From contig JASLHF010000093.1 in NCBI GenBank assembly GCA_030152275.1, positions 1-46,018 of the forward strand: a stretch of 46,018 nt of DNA, read 5' to 3'. The stretch is from Acinetobacter sp. GTDB taxonomy: Bacteria > Pseudomonadota > Gammaproteobacteria > Pseudomonadales > Moraxellaceae. The notes below the pieces were generated by a model that was given only the letters and a program-made list of their open reading frames with translations, searched no databases and was not told where the DNA came from. A program made the position numbers and the translations under genes. Every line of letters starts with the position of its first letter. Positions within the stretch are counted from its first letter, which is position 1. Shown here piece by piece: positions 1-8,059 of this stretch.

Positions 1-137
1 GTTCAGTTTGCCAATGTCAACGATGTATAACCGGGTGCCGAATGGCGCCTTAGCAGAGGCTTGAGCCGTGTGCTGGGAAACTCGCATGCACGGTTCTTAG
101 GGGGTTGGACGTAGGTAACTGCGTCTGACTACCCGAC
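1..137 (+). mobile_element. 3' end of a group II intron (domains IV-end, V and VI)
   Basis: Bases 63-96 form a 34-nt hairpin matching group II intron domain V: it begins GAGCCGTG, has a GAAA tetraloop at 77-80 and closes with CACGGTTC. It is followed by a domain VI-like hairpin (stem 107-114 with 119-126, loop GTAA) with an unpaired purine pair (GA) near 127-128 that could hold the branch-point A. The intron probably ends at the AC at 136-137. The first 30 bases read open in frame 1 to a TAA at 28-30, which could be the last codons of the intron-encoded reverse transcriptase, but that is too short to prove. The rest of the element lies outside the window. It points along the plus strand, just beyond the terminator of the GAPDH-like gene. 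Confidence 0.75.
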
Positions 138-164
138 AATCTCCTCATCTGTACAGGCATTAAA

Positions 165-184
165 AAAGCGCCAAATGGCGCTTT
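165..184 (-). terminator. Rho-independent terminator of the GAPDH-like gene
   Basis: Perfect 8-bp stem AAAGCGCC / GGCGCTTT with a 4-nt loop. Read on the minus strand it is followed by a run of six T. It begins 6 bases after the stop codon of the minus-strand gene. Confidence 0.8.
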
Positions 185-190
185 AAATGC

Positions 191-1213
191 TTAAGTAAAA
201 GACTCACACAAGTCCAACAAACGGTTGGCATAACCCCATTCATTGTCATACCAAGCATAAACTTTGGCTTGGCGTCCCACGGTCATAGTTTGGCTTAAAT
301 CCACAATTAACGAATACGGTGAATGATTAAAATCACTCGACACCAATGGTTCATCGGTTACAGACATGATAGATGCATAATCATGCGCTGCAGATTTCAC
401 CAGAACATCATTCACTTTATCTGTCGTAATAGGAGACTGAGCAATAAACGTCAGGTCGATAGCGGCCACATTAATGGTCGGCACACGTATAGAATAACCA
501 TCGATACGGTTTTCCATTTTTGGCATCACTTGTTTTAAAGCGCCCAATGCTGAAGATGTGGTTGGAATAATATTCTGACCGGAAGCTCTTGCGCGGCGCA
601 GGTCACGATGCGCATGATCTAAAACAGATTGGTCTGCAGTGACTGCGTGAATTTCCGTCATCAGCGCAGACTCTATGCCAAAAGCATCGTCAATAATTTT
701 AACCAAAGGCACCAAAGCCTGCGTTGTACATGACACACTGGAAATAATTTGATCGGATGGTTTCACTTCGTGATGATTCACACCATACACAATAGCCGCA
801 TCTACACTGTCAAAAGGCGCTGCGCCAATAATGACGCGCTTAGCGCCCGCAGAAATATGCTGAGTTGCCGCTTCCCGTGAGCGGAACAAGCCAGTACATT
901 CGAGCACCACATCAATATTCAACTCATGCCATGGCAATTGTGAAGGTTCAGCACTGCGCAAGACCTGTACACGCAGCATAGACTCGCCTGCTTGAATTTT
1001 TAAATATTGCTTTGCGCCATCTGCCTCAATTTCTGCCGTACCGTGAAAGCGGCCATGTGTTGAGTCGTACTTAAACAGATGCAATAAAGTTTCAATGTCT
1101 GCAACATCATTTATGGCAATAATTTCAAAATGAAATTGTTTCGGATTTTCAAACCATGCACGTAAAACATTACGTCCGATTCGACCAAATCCATTAATTG
1201 CCACTCGTTGCAT
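191..1213 (-). CDS. Glyceraldehyde-3-phosphate / erythrose-4-phosphate dehydrogenase family protein
   Basis: A 340-residue NAD-dependent dehydrogenase of the GAPDH family. The N-terminal Rossmann fold opens with INGFGRIGRN (residues 7-16). The catalytic cysteine is C162 in SCTTQ and the partner histidine is H189. The motif KYDSTHGRF is GAPDH-like, whereas LECTGLFRSREAA and DFNHSPYS resemble erythrose-4-phosphate dehydrogenase (Epd). The residue after SCTT is Gln, where both GAPDH and Epd normally have Asn. The reaction is therefore oxidation of either glyceraldehyde-3-phosphate (lower glycolysis) or erythrose-4-phosphate (pyridoxal phosphate synthesis); sequence alone does not settle which. 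No glycolytic or pdx neighbour helps. The ATG is preceded by AAGGGTAAG as ribosome binding site. Stand-alone gene with its own terminator. Confidence 0.85.
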   Translation of the reverse strand: MQRVAINGFGRIGRNVLRAWFENPKQFHFEIIAINDVADIETLLHLFKYDSTHGRFHGTAEIEADGAKQYLKIQAGESMLRVQVLRSAEPSQLPWHELNIDVVLECTGLFRSREAATQHISAGAKRVIIGAAPFDSVDAAIVYGVNHHEVKPSDQIISSVSCTTQALVPLVKIIDDAFGIESALMTEIHAVTADQSVLDHAHRDLRRARASGQNIIPTTSSALGALKQVMPKMENRIDGYSIRVPTINVAAIDLTFIAQSPITTDKVNDVLVKSAAHDYASIMSVTDEPLVSSDFNHSPYSLIVDLSQTMTVGRQAKVYAWYDNEWGYANRLLDLCESFT

Positions 1214-1702
1214 GACTTACCCTTCATTTTGAAACAGTTATAAAGCGCCTCTATGTTAATGGATTTTTCAGATCAACCGTTATCATTAATTTAAGTAAGG
1301 CTATTCAGAATTATTTGAGAATCAGCTTATTTTCATCAACTGCTTAATTCAACATCAATAAATTCGGCTTATATGCATGATTTTTCTCGCCTATACACCA
1401 CAGTTTATGACCAATGCAGCGCCTCATACTCGGCAAGTAAAATTATTGATAAAAAATAGAATGATAATCTATTGGAAAAATTTATAGCCTGTAATTAAAC
1501 GCATACGGGTTAGCCCATATTAAGATATTTTTAGAAATCCATAAAAAGTCACATACTTAACTTAAAATCATTGGTCGATACTGCTTTTTCCGTTATAATT
1601 TAGCGTTTTTAAATTTTAAGTCAGCATCTCAGGCCAGCTTTAATTTTTTGTAAGACTTGCTTGATATGTTATTGCCAAATCGAAATTAGGAGAGACTTGG
1701 TT
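1214..1702. other. Intergenic region between divergent gap-like gene and alaS
   Basis: 489 bases, strongly AT-rich, with no open frame I would defend. It must carry both divergent promoters; the alaS promoter is recognisable at 1571-1599. Nothing else is clear. Confidence 0.5.
1571..1599 (+). promoter_or_regulatory. Predicted sigma-70 promoter of alaS
   Basis: TTGGTC (1571-1576) and a consensus TATAAT (1594-1599) are separated by 17 bp. Transcription would start about 95 nt upstream of the GTG start of alaS. The -35 match is only partial. Confidence 0.6.
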
Positions 1703-4396
1703 GTGAGTACTCGTTTTATGACGTCAGCTGAAATTCGCGAAGCTTTTTTAAGCTACTTTGAATCGCAAGGGCATACACGTGTCGCGTCGAGTTCTCTGGT
1801 ACCTGCCAACGACCCAACATTATTGTTCACTAACGCGGGTATGAACCAGTTTAAAGACTGCTTCCTTGGTCTTGAAAAACGTGACTACGTTCGTGCTACA
1901 TCTTCACAAAAATGTGTCCGTGCCGGCGGTAAACACAACGATTTAGACAACGTTGGTTATACAGCGCGTCACCACACTTTCTTTGAAATGTTGGGTAACT
2001 TCTCATTTGGTGATTACTTCAAACGTGATGCAATCAAATTCGCATGGGACTTTTTAACTGGCGAACAATGGTTAGCACTTCCTAAAGATAAACTCTATGC
2101 CACTGTTTACCATACCGATGGCGAAGCTTTTGATATCTGGAACAAAGAAATTGGTCTAGATGCTTCTCGTATCATCCGTATTGGCGACAACAAAGGCGAA
2201 AAATACGCATCAGATAACTTCTGGGCAATGGGCGATACAGGTCCTTGCGGTCCATGTTCTGAAATTTTCTTTGACCACGGCGACCACATTTGGGGCGGCT
2301 TACCAGGCACGCCTGAAGAAGATGGCGACCGTTTCATTGAAATTTGGAACAACGTATTCATGCAGTTCAACCGTACTGCAGATGGCGTACTTCACCCGCT
2401 TCCAGCACCTTCTGTAGATACAGGTATGGGCTTAGAGCGTATTTCTGCCGTTTTACAGCACGTAAACTCAAACTACGAAATCGATCTATTCCAAAACTTG
2501 CTTAAAGACGCAGCAGAAATTATTGGTTTAGATACCTCTGAGCTTGAAGCGAAAGCACAAGCAGAAAATAAACCTGTTGAGTACCCTGCTTCTCTTAAAG
2601 TGGTTGCTGACCATGCACGTTCATGCTGCTTCCTGATTGCAGATGGCGTTAACCCATCGAACGAAGGCCGCGGTTATGTACTTCGCCGTATTATCCGCCG
2701 TGCAGTACGTCATGGTAACAAGTTAGGCGCGACTGGCTCTTTCTTCTACAAAATGCTTCAACCATTAATCAATGTAATGGGCGCAGCTTACCCTGAATTG
2801 GAAGCGCAAAAAGCCCGTATTGAAGCGCAGCTGCTAAAAGAAGAAGAACAGTTTGCAAAAACACTTGAGCAAGGTTTGAAATTGCTTGAAGGCGAACTTG
2901 CGCAATTAAAAGGCTCTGTGATTCCGGGTGAAACCGTATTTAAACTGTATGACACTTACGGCTTCCCAACTGACTTAACAGCCGATATCGCTCGTGAACG
3001 TGATCTCACTATTGATGAAGCTGGCTTTGAAGTTGAAATGGCAGCTCAGCGCCAACGTGCACGTGATGCAGGTAAATTCGCTGTCGACTACAACTCAATT
3101 GTGAAAGTTGAAGGCGAAACTCAATTTGATGGCTATGAAGCAACTCAAGGTCAAGGCCAAATTATTGCGATCTACAAAGATGGCGAACAAGTTGAAGAAG
3201 TATTTGAAGGTGATGAAGCGCTGATCGTATTGAACCAAACACCGTTCTATGCAGAAAGCGGTGGTCAAGTGGGTGATACAGGTATCTTCAAAAACGAAAC
3301 TGGTATTTTTGAAGTGCAAGACACCAAAAAATCTGGTGGTGCTTTTGTACACCAAGGTATCGTCACTATGGGCAACTTAAAAGCTGCTCAAGCGGTAGAA
3401 GCGATTGTTAAAGCGGATATCCGTGATGCAACTGCACGTAACCACTCTGCAACTCACCTTCTACATGCTGCGCTTCGTAAAGTACTGGGTACACATGTAC
3501 AACAAAAAGGTTCTTTAGTTGCAAGCGAACTATTACGTTTCGACTTTGCTAATGACCAACCTGTGTCATTTGAACAATTGCAAGAAATCGAACGTATTGT
3601 CAATGCTGAAGTGATTGCCAACACTGCTGTTTCAACTGAGCTTTTAGACATTGATGCCGCTAAAGAAAAAGGCGCAATGATGTTGTTTGGTGAAAAGTAC
3701 GGTGACGAAGTACGTGTACTTTCTATGGGTTCAATCTCTGAAGATAAAAACTTCTCAATTGAACTTTGTGGCGGTATTCACGTAAAACGCACAGGTGATA
3801 TTGGCTTATTCAAAATCACTTCTGAAGGCGGTGTTGCTGCTGGCGTACGTCGTATTGAAGCCGTTACAGGCACTAAGGCGGTTGAAGCTGCACAAAAAGC
3901 AGATCGTGACATTCATGCAATCAACGACTTGTTAAAAGCGCAGAAAGATCAAACTTTAGAAAAAGTTGAAGCGCTTTCTCACACTGCATCAAGCTTGCAA
4001 AAACAAATTGAACAATTGAACCAAAAACTGGCAAGCTTCCAAGCTGCTGAGTTGTTAAGCCAAGTTCAAGACATTGCAGGCCGAAAAACTTTAATCACCA
4101 CTGTTCAAGGCGTGGATGCGAAATCACTGCGTAACTTACATGACGGTGTGAAATCGAAGTTAGACAATGCCGTGATCGTGATTGCTGCTGTCGATGCAGA
4201 CAAAGTGAGCTTAATTGCTTCTGTGGCAAAAGAGTTTACTGGTGCTGTGAAAGCGGGTGACATCATCAAACACCTTGGTCAAGAACTGGGTGGCAAAGGT
4301 GGCGGTAAACCAGACATGGCTCAAGGTGGCGCGCCTTATAGCGACAAACTTGAAGCGGTAATGACTGACCTTGCTGCATGGTTAGCTGCAAAATAA
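1703..4396 (+). CDS. alaS: Alanyl-tRNA synthetase
   Basis: Class II aminoacyl-tRNA synthetase charging tRNA-Ala, cytosolic. Order of domains: aminoacylation core (FTNAGMNQF, then HHTFFEMLGNFSFGDYFK, then DTGMGLER), tRNA-binding middle, editing domain with zinc ligands HSATH and CGGIHVKRTGD, coiled coil, and a C-terminal DHHA1-type glycine-rich tail (GGKGGGKPDMAQGG). A strong AGGAG at 1688-1692 sits 10 bases before the GTG at 1703, giving 897 residues that begin MSTRFMTSAEIREAF. The ATG at 1718 (892 residues) is where related proteins are usually annotated, but it lies too far from that ribosome binding site. An earlier ATG at 1661 lacks support. All catalytic and editing motifs are intact. 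Confidence 0.97.
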   Translation: MSTRFMTSAEIREAFLSYFESQGHTRVASSSLVPANDPTLLFTNAGMNQFKDCFLGLEKRDYVRATSSQKCVRAGGKHNDLDNVGYTARHHTFFEMLGNFSFGDYFKRDAIKFAWDFLTGEQWLALPKDKLYATVYHTDGEAFDIWNKEIGLDASRIIRIGDNKGEKYASDNFWAMGDTGPCGPCSEIFFDHGDHIWGGLPGTPEEDGDRFIEIWNNVFMQFNRTADGVLHPLPAPSVDTGMGLERISAVLQHVNSNYEIDLFQNLLKDAAEIIGLDTSELEAKAQAENKPVEYPASLKVVADHARSCCFLIADGVNPSNEGRGYVLRRIIRRAVRHGNKLGATGSFFYKMLQPLINVMGAAYPELEAQKARIEAQLLKEEEQFAKTLEQGLKLLEGELAQLKGSVIPGETVFKLYDTYGFPTDLTADIARERDLTIDEAGFEVEMAAQRQRARDAGKFAVDYNSIVKVEGETQFDGYEATQGQGQIIAIYKDGEQVEEVFEGDEALIVLNQTPFYAESGGQVGDTGIFKNETGIFEVQDTKKSGGAFVHQGIVTMGNLKAAQAVEAIVKADIRDATARNHSATHLLHAALRKVLGTHVQQKGSLVASELLRFDFANDQPVSFEQLQEIERIVNAEVIANTAVSTELLDIDAAKEKGAMMLFGEKYGDEVRVLSMGSISEDKNFSIELCGGIHVKRTGDIGLFKITSEGGVAAGVRRIEAVTGTKAVEAAQKADRDIHAINDLLKAQKDQTLEKVEALSHTASSLQKQIEQLNQKLASFQAAELLSQVQDIAGRKTLITTVQGVDAKSLRNLHDGVKSKLDNAVIVIAAVDADKVSLIASVAKEFTGAVKAGDIIKHLGQELGGKGGGKPDMAQGGAPYSDKLEAVMTDLAAWLAAK

Positions 4397-4742
4397 GACC
4401 AAAAGTCCTATAGCTCAAGGTGACTCACCCCGCCTTGAGCAAATCGACACATTTAAGCAGTGTGTTTTTTAATGCTGGATCCTGCTTAAACTGTGTTGAT
4501 GCGTATCAACGCAAACTCAATCATCATGTTGAAACAAATATTCAACCTCTGGCTAAATGATGAAAATGGAGTCTAAAAGGCTAGGTTCAGCTGAACCTCC
4601 TGCGGACACAAAGTATCTATTGAACCCCACCTACCTTGGAGTTCAGGAGCTACGTGGTATATTAAAACCGCCGCAAAGCGCGGTCTTAAAATATGTGTAA
4701 GTGCTTTAAGTCTTTAGACTTATTTACTTGGTAAGGATAGTT
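4397..4742 (+). other. Structured alaS-lysC intergenic region
   Basis: This spacer is full of inverted repeats: GCTCAAGG/CCTTGAGC (4413-4420 with 4433-4440), TTTAAGCAG/CTGCTTAAA (4452-4460 with 4482-4490), GTTGAT/ATCAAC (4495-4510), GTTGAA/TTCAAC (4528-4546), a perfect 16-bp palindrome AGGTTCAGCTGAACCT (4583-4598) and ACCGCCGC/GCGCGGT (4667-4684). A T6 run at 4465-4470 could end alaS transcription. The arrangement could be an alaS terminator plus lysC promoter and operator, or a folded leader RNA. I find none of the conserved core of the lysine riboswitch. Confidence 0.45.
4636..4663 (+). promoter_or_regulatory. Possible lysC promoter
   Basis: TTGGAG (4636-4641) and TATATT (4658-4663) with a 16-bp gap. 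If used, the lysC leader would be about 75 nt and would contain the GC-rich hairpin at 4667-4684. This is a pattern match only. Confidence 0.35.
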
Positions 4743-6023
4743 ATGGCATTAATCGTTCAGAAATATGGCGGTACCTCAATGGGTACTCCAGAGCGCATTC
4801 TCAATGTTGCTCGTCGTGTAAAGCGTTGGCATGATCACGGTCACAAAGTTGTGGTTGTTGTATCTGCAATGAGTGGCGAAACCAATCGTCTGCTTGCTTT
4901 AGCGAAAGCCATTACCGAAACCCCTGATCCACGCGAATTAGACCAAATGGTGTCTACCGGTGAACAGGTAACGATTTCTATGTTAGCAATGGCACTTAAC
5001 TCAATCGGTGTCGCAGCTAAATCACTTACAGGCCGTCAAGTTGGTATTAAAACCGACAGCTCATTTACCAAGGCGCGTATTGAAGCAATTGATACGGATG
5101 TATTAACTTCAAACCTTGACGCTGGCCGTGTCATTGTTGTGGCAGGTTTCCAAGGCTTTGATGCTGAAGGCAATACCACAACACTTGGCCGTGGCGGTTC
5201 TGACACTTCTGGTGTAGCGCTGGCTGCGGCACTTAAAGCTGATGAATGCCAAATTTACACAGATGTTGATGGCGTTTACACCACCGACCCTCGTGTCGCT
5301 CCAAAAGCAAAAAAAGTTGACCGCATTTCATTTGAAGAAATGCTGGAAATGGCATCACTTGGTTCTAAAGTCCTGCAAATTCGCTCTGTAGAATTTGCCG
5401 GTAAATACCAAGTGCCTTTACGCGTATTATCAAGTTTTGATAATGACGATGATGGCGCATTCGACGAAAACTTTAAACAAAACGTCGGTACACTAATCAC
5501 CACTGAAGCGGAAGACAACATGGAACAACCAATCATCTCAGGTATCGCGTTTAACCGTGATGAAGCTAAATTAACTATTCTGGGTGTACCGGACAAACCG
5601 GGTATTGCTTCTAATATTCTTTCACCAATTGGTGAAGCGAATGTTGAAGTGGATATGATTATCCAAAACGTTGAAGAAGACGGTACAACCGACTTCACAT
5701 TTACTGTGAACCGTGGTGAATTGCCAAAAGCGAAAGCAATTCTTGAAGCAACTGCTCAAGAAATTGGCGCTCGTGAAGTTGCAACGCGTGCAGACATCGT
5801 AAAAGTGTCTATCGTGGGTGTAGGCATGCGTTCACACGCTGGTGTAGCAAGCAAAATGTTTACTGCACTTGCGAAAGAAGGCATCAATATCCTGATGATC
5901 TCAACTTCTGAAATCAAAATTTCAGTGATTATTGATGAAAAATACCTAGAGCTCGCTGTACGCGCGCTTCACACAACTTTCGGTCTTGACCGTGAAACTG
6001 GTGAATCAAGCGTTCGCGCTTAA
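4743..6023 (+). CDS. lysC: Aspartate kinase
   Basis: Phosphorylates aspartate in the first committed step toward lysine, threonine, methionine and diaminopimelate. 426 residues. The kinase domain has KYGGTSMG near the N-terminus, VSAMSGETN, and the nucleotide-binding GRGGSDTSGVALAA followed by YTDVDGVYTTDPR. Two C-terminal ACT repeats (about residues 265-340 and 345-420) are the expected feedback sites for lysine and threonine. The ATG at 4743 has AAGGAT five to six bases upstream. An in-frame ATG at 5520, just before MEQPIISGI and preceded by GCGGAAGAC, lies exactly at the start of the ACT part, where the alpha/beta-type aspartokinases of Bacillus and Corynebacterium start their small subunit. 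Followed by csrA, the order also seen in Pseudomonas. Confidence 0.96.
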   Translation: MALIVQKYGGTSMGTPERILNVARRVKRWHDHGHKVVVVVSAMSGETNRLLALAKAITETPDPRELDQMVSTGEQVTISMLAMALNSIGVAAKSLTGRQVGIKTDSSFTKARIEAIDTDVLTSNLDAGRVIVVAGFQGFDAEGNTTTLGRGGSDTSGVALAAALKADECQIYTDVDGVYTTDPRVAPKAKKVDRISFEEMLEMASLGSKVLQIRSVEFAGKYQVPLRVLSSFDNDDDGAFDENFKQNVGTLITTEAEDNMEQPIISGIAFNRDEAKLTILGVPDKPGIASNILSPIGEANVEVDMIIQNVEEDGTTDFTFTVNRGELPKAKAILEATAQEIGAREVATRADIVKVSIVGVGMRSHAGVASKMFTALAKEGINILMISTSEIKISVIIDEKYLELAVRALHTTFGLDRETGESSVRA

Positions 6024-6040
6024 TTGATCTTACCGTGTGC

Positions 6041-6069
6041 CAAAATTTGTCATTGTTAGACAGATTTTG
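6041..6069 (+). repeat. Imperfect inverted repeat downstream of lysC
   Basis: CAAAATTTGTC pairs with GACAGATTTTG with one mismatch and a 7-nt loop. It immediately precedes the stronger terminator hairpin at 6088-6121, so it may be part of the lysC 3' end. Confidence 0.4.
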
Positions 6070-6087
6070 AAAAACATCGTAAAAATA

Positions 6088-6121
6088 CAGAGCCACTATA
6101 GTTTTTTTTATAGTGGCTCTG
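6088..6121 (+). terminator. Terminator hairpin after lysC
   Basis: Perfect 13-bp stem (6088-6100 with 6109-6121) and a loop made mostly of T. The tail after the stem is TTATATT rather than a clean T run. It separates lysC from csrA, implying that csrA has its own promoter. Confidence 0.7.
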
Positions 6122-6275
6122 TTATATTAACCCTGAGGATTTTAAAAATTGAAATAGATTTGTATCTGCCACAATGATTGTTGCAGATGATCTGTTAAAA
6201 TTTTTTTGCTTTTACAGGTTATGACTTTTACATAATCGATCAATTGCAGGTTTTGCATTTTGCAAGGAGATAAAC

Positions 6276-6530
6276 ATGCTGATTCTGACTCGTCGTGTCG
6301 GAGAAACATTAATGATTGGGGACCAAGTCAGCGTGACTGTGCTTGGTGTTAAAGGCAATCAAGTTCGTATTGGCGTCAATGCTCCCAAAGAAGTATCCGT
6401 TCATCGTGAAGAAATTTATCAACGTATTCAACATGAGCGCGCAATGCACGAGCATCTTCAACATATCGATCAAGATTATCAGCCTTCTTTTGAAGATGAT
6501 AACTATTCACAAAATAACTTTAATCGCTAA
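6276..6530 (+). CDS. csrA: Carbon storage regulator CsrA (RsmA)
   Basis: Small RNA-binding translational regulator that binds GGA motifs in hairpin loops near ribosome binding sites. The first 55 or so residues are canonical CsrA: MLILTRRVGETLMIGD, then VLGVKGNQVRIGVNAPKEVSVHREEIYQRI. R44 of the classical VHREE motif is present. The protein is 84 residues, about 20 longer than the E. coli protein. The extra tail is acidic, rich in His, Gln, Asp and Asn and probably disordered. The ribosome binding site AAGGAG lies a few bases before ATG and itself carries a GGA, so autoregulation is plausible. Monocistronic, between two terminators. Confidence 0.97.
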   Translation: MLILTRRVGETLMIGDQVSVTVLGVKGNQVRIGVNAPKEVSVHREEIYQRIQHERAMHEHLQHIDQDYQPSFEDDNYSQNNFNR

Positions 6531-6554
6531 GATTGAAAATTTTGAGATAAAAAT

Positions 6555-6581
6555 AAAGCGGCTTTTTAGCCGCTTTAAATT
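6555..6581 (+). terminator. Rho-independent terminator of csrA
   Basis: Perfect 9-bp stem AAAGCGGCT / AGCCGCTTT with a TTTT loop, followed by AAATTTTT. It lies 24 bases after the csrA stop. Confidence 0.85.
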
Positions 6582-6686
6582 TTTCTGAATCTTAAATAAC
6601 ACATATAAATTCTATACAGATAAAACTGCTATAGAATTTTCAATATCTATCCTAATCACAATTACGGAATTGTCATATTTTGACAA

Positions 6687-7262
6687 TCAACCGCCCTGCT
6701 GTTGGAGCACTTTTCGAACAGGTCCAAAGCTGCGCCGGTGTTCCGCAATAACCCCATGCTGTGCAATTGCTTCAAAATGCGCTTTAGTCGGATAGCCTTT
6801 ATGTTTCGCAAAACCGAATTGCGGGTATTTCGCATCAAGTTCCACCATTTCATGATCTCGCGTCACTTTAGCTAAAATACTGGCAGCGGAAATTTCCGGA
6901 TGAATCGCATCTCCACCAACCACCGCATCGCAGCTCATCGCTAGGCCTGTAGGGACTTTATTGCCATCGACAAGCAAATGTTCAGGCTGGATGGACAGCT
7001 TCTCTACAGCACGGCGCATAGCCAGCAATGAAGCCTGCAATATATTCAGTTCATCAATTTCTGCCGCTGAACATTCAGCAATCGCCCAAGCTAGCGCTTT
7101 TTCCTGAATTTCAACAAACAGCTTCTCACGTTTTTTCTCACTCAGTTTTTTGGAGTCATTCAGTCCTTCAATTGGCTTGCTGGGATCTAAAATGACCGCG
7201 GCCGCTACAACCGAACCCACCAGCGGGCCGCGGCCTGCTTCATCTGCACCTGCAATCAGCAT
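6687..7262 (-). CDS. rnhB: Ribonuclease HII
   Basis: Cleaves the RNA strand of RNA-DNA hybrids and nicks 5' of single misincorporated ribonucleotides. 191 residues, normal length. Type 2 RNase H motifs are present: GADEAGRGPLVG with the first two catalytic acids (D7, E8), NDSKKLSEKKRE, LLVDGNK with the third Asp, and the late GGDAIHPEISAASILAKVTRD with the fourth Asp. AAAGGA precedes the ATG at good spacing. The upstream minus-strand lipoprotein gene ends in a terminator only 23 bases before this start, so rnhB probably has its own start or lives on readthrough. Confidence 0.96.
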   Translation of the reverse strand: MLIAGADEAGRGPLVGSVVAAAVILDPSKPIEGLNDSKKLSEKKREKLFVEIQEKALAWAIAECSAAEIDELNILQASLLAMRRAVEKLSIQPEHLLVDGNKVPTGLAMSCDAVVGGDAIHPEISAASILAKVTRDHEMVELDAKYPQFGFAKHKGYPTKAHFEAIAQHGVIAEHRRSFGPVRKVLQQQGG

Positions 7263-7284
7263 AGTGTTATCCTTTAAAAATAGA

Positions 7285-7309
7285 AAAGCGGCGCTTAAAT
7301 GGCCGCTTT
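7285..7309 (-). terminator. Terminator of the 4-Cys lipoprotein gene
   Basis: 8-bp stem AAAGCGGC / GCCGCTTT, with TTTTCTATTTTT following on the minus strand. It lies between the lipoprotein stop and the rnhB start. Confidence 0.75.
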
Positions 7310-7349
7310 GTGCTTTATATCCGGACGATATACAGCAAATTCATCAAGA

Positions 7350-7730
7350 TTAGTTCTTCAATACATCTACAACACAGGCATTCAGCGATGCATTGACCAC
7401 TTTAGCAGCCATGGTTGCTTGAGTTGTTTTATCCATAGCAGCCACAACTAAATCAGCAGCAGTTACGCTATTCACTGCTTTATCTGCTACGCATGAGCAT
7501 ACTTCAGTTTGCAGTTCTTGTTTTTTGCTTTCTGTTAGCAATTTAGAACCTGTTTTCCAGTAAGCATTGTTGTTAATTTCAGTGACGCATTTTGCTTCTA
7601 CACCCACTTTTACCGCCATCATTGCTAAGCCATTATTGCCAGAAGCAACCGTGCCGTTTGTACCATCAGTAGTAGCACATGCTGTTAAGATTAATGCCAA
7701 TGGCGCGAGTACAGCAGCTAATTTTTTCAC
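7350..7730 (-). CDS. Putative 4-cysteine lipoprotein (paralogue of the gene at 8757-9113)
   Basis: 126 residues. The signal peptide ends in a lipobox, LTAC, with C18 as the lipidated residue; a serine/glycine/asparagine-rich linker follows. The mature domain of about 85 residues has cysteines at 48, 78, 80 and 119, with the core EVC-x-CVAD-x-A. The protein at 8757-9113 has the same domain with identical cysteine spacing (30, 2, 39), which suggests two disulfides or a metal/haem ligand set. Function unknown; I do not recognise a named family. The start is a GTG with AAGGA six bases before it. Divergently transcribed from cytochrome b561 and ended by its own terminator. Confidence 0.8.
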   Translation of the reverse strand: MKKLAAVLAPLALILTACATTDGTNGTVASGNNGLAMMAVKVGVEAKCVTEINNNAYWKTGSKLLTESKKQELQTEVCSCVADKAVNSVTAADLVVAAMDKTTQATMAAKVVNASLNACVVDVLKN

Positions 7731-8059
7731 TTTATTTCCTTTGCTGAGCTGAAATGAATAGATGCGTTATTTTGCCGAAATTTAGCGAGTGAATAAACCG
7801 CTATTTGCATATTTATAAACAGATGCACAATTTAGCGCCTCGCCTGCGTCTCTTAAGTTTTCTCACACTAAAAGTATGGATACTGTATTTGAGTGTTTGC
7901 CATTATAGCTGCATGGCTAAGAGCTGAAAGTACCCCCTTATCAAGCCAGAGCTTTGCAAGAGTATCGTTGCATATGTTTAACGCTGAGTTGCAGGAATCA
8001 TGTATAGCAGCGCCGCAAAATTTCGTAGCATAAGCGCTCCCCAACCTTTAATTTACACC
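7731..8059. other. Divergent spacer between 4-Cys lipoprotein and cytochrome b561
   Basis: About 330 bases that must hold the two outward promoters. I see no repeat or operator. The part from 8000 may be coding if cytochrome b561 starts at the upstream ATG. Confidence 0.4.

Noticed and set aside
4397..4742. Lysine riboswitch upstream of lysC
   Set aside because: The conserved core seen in E. coli and Bacillus lysC leaders is missing, and no matching five-way junction could be traced.
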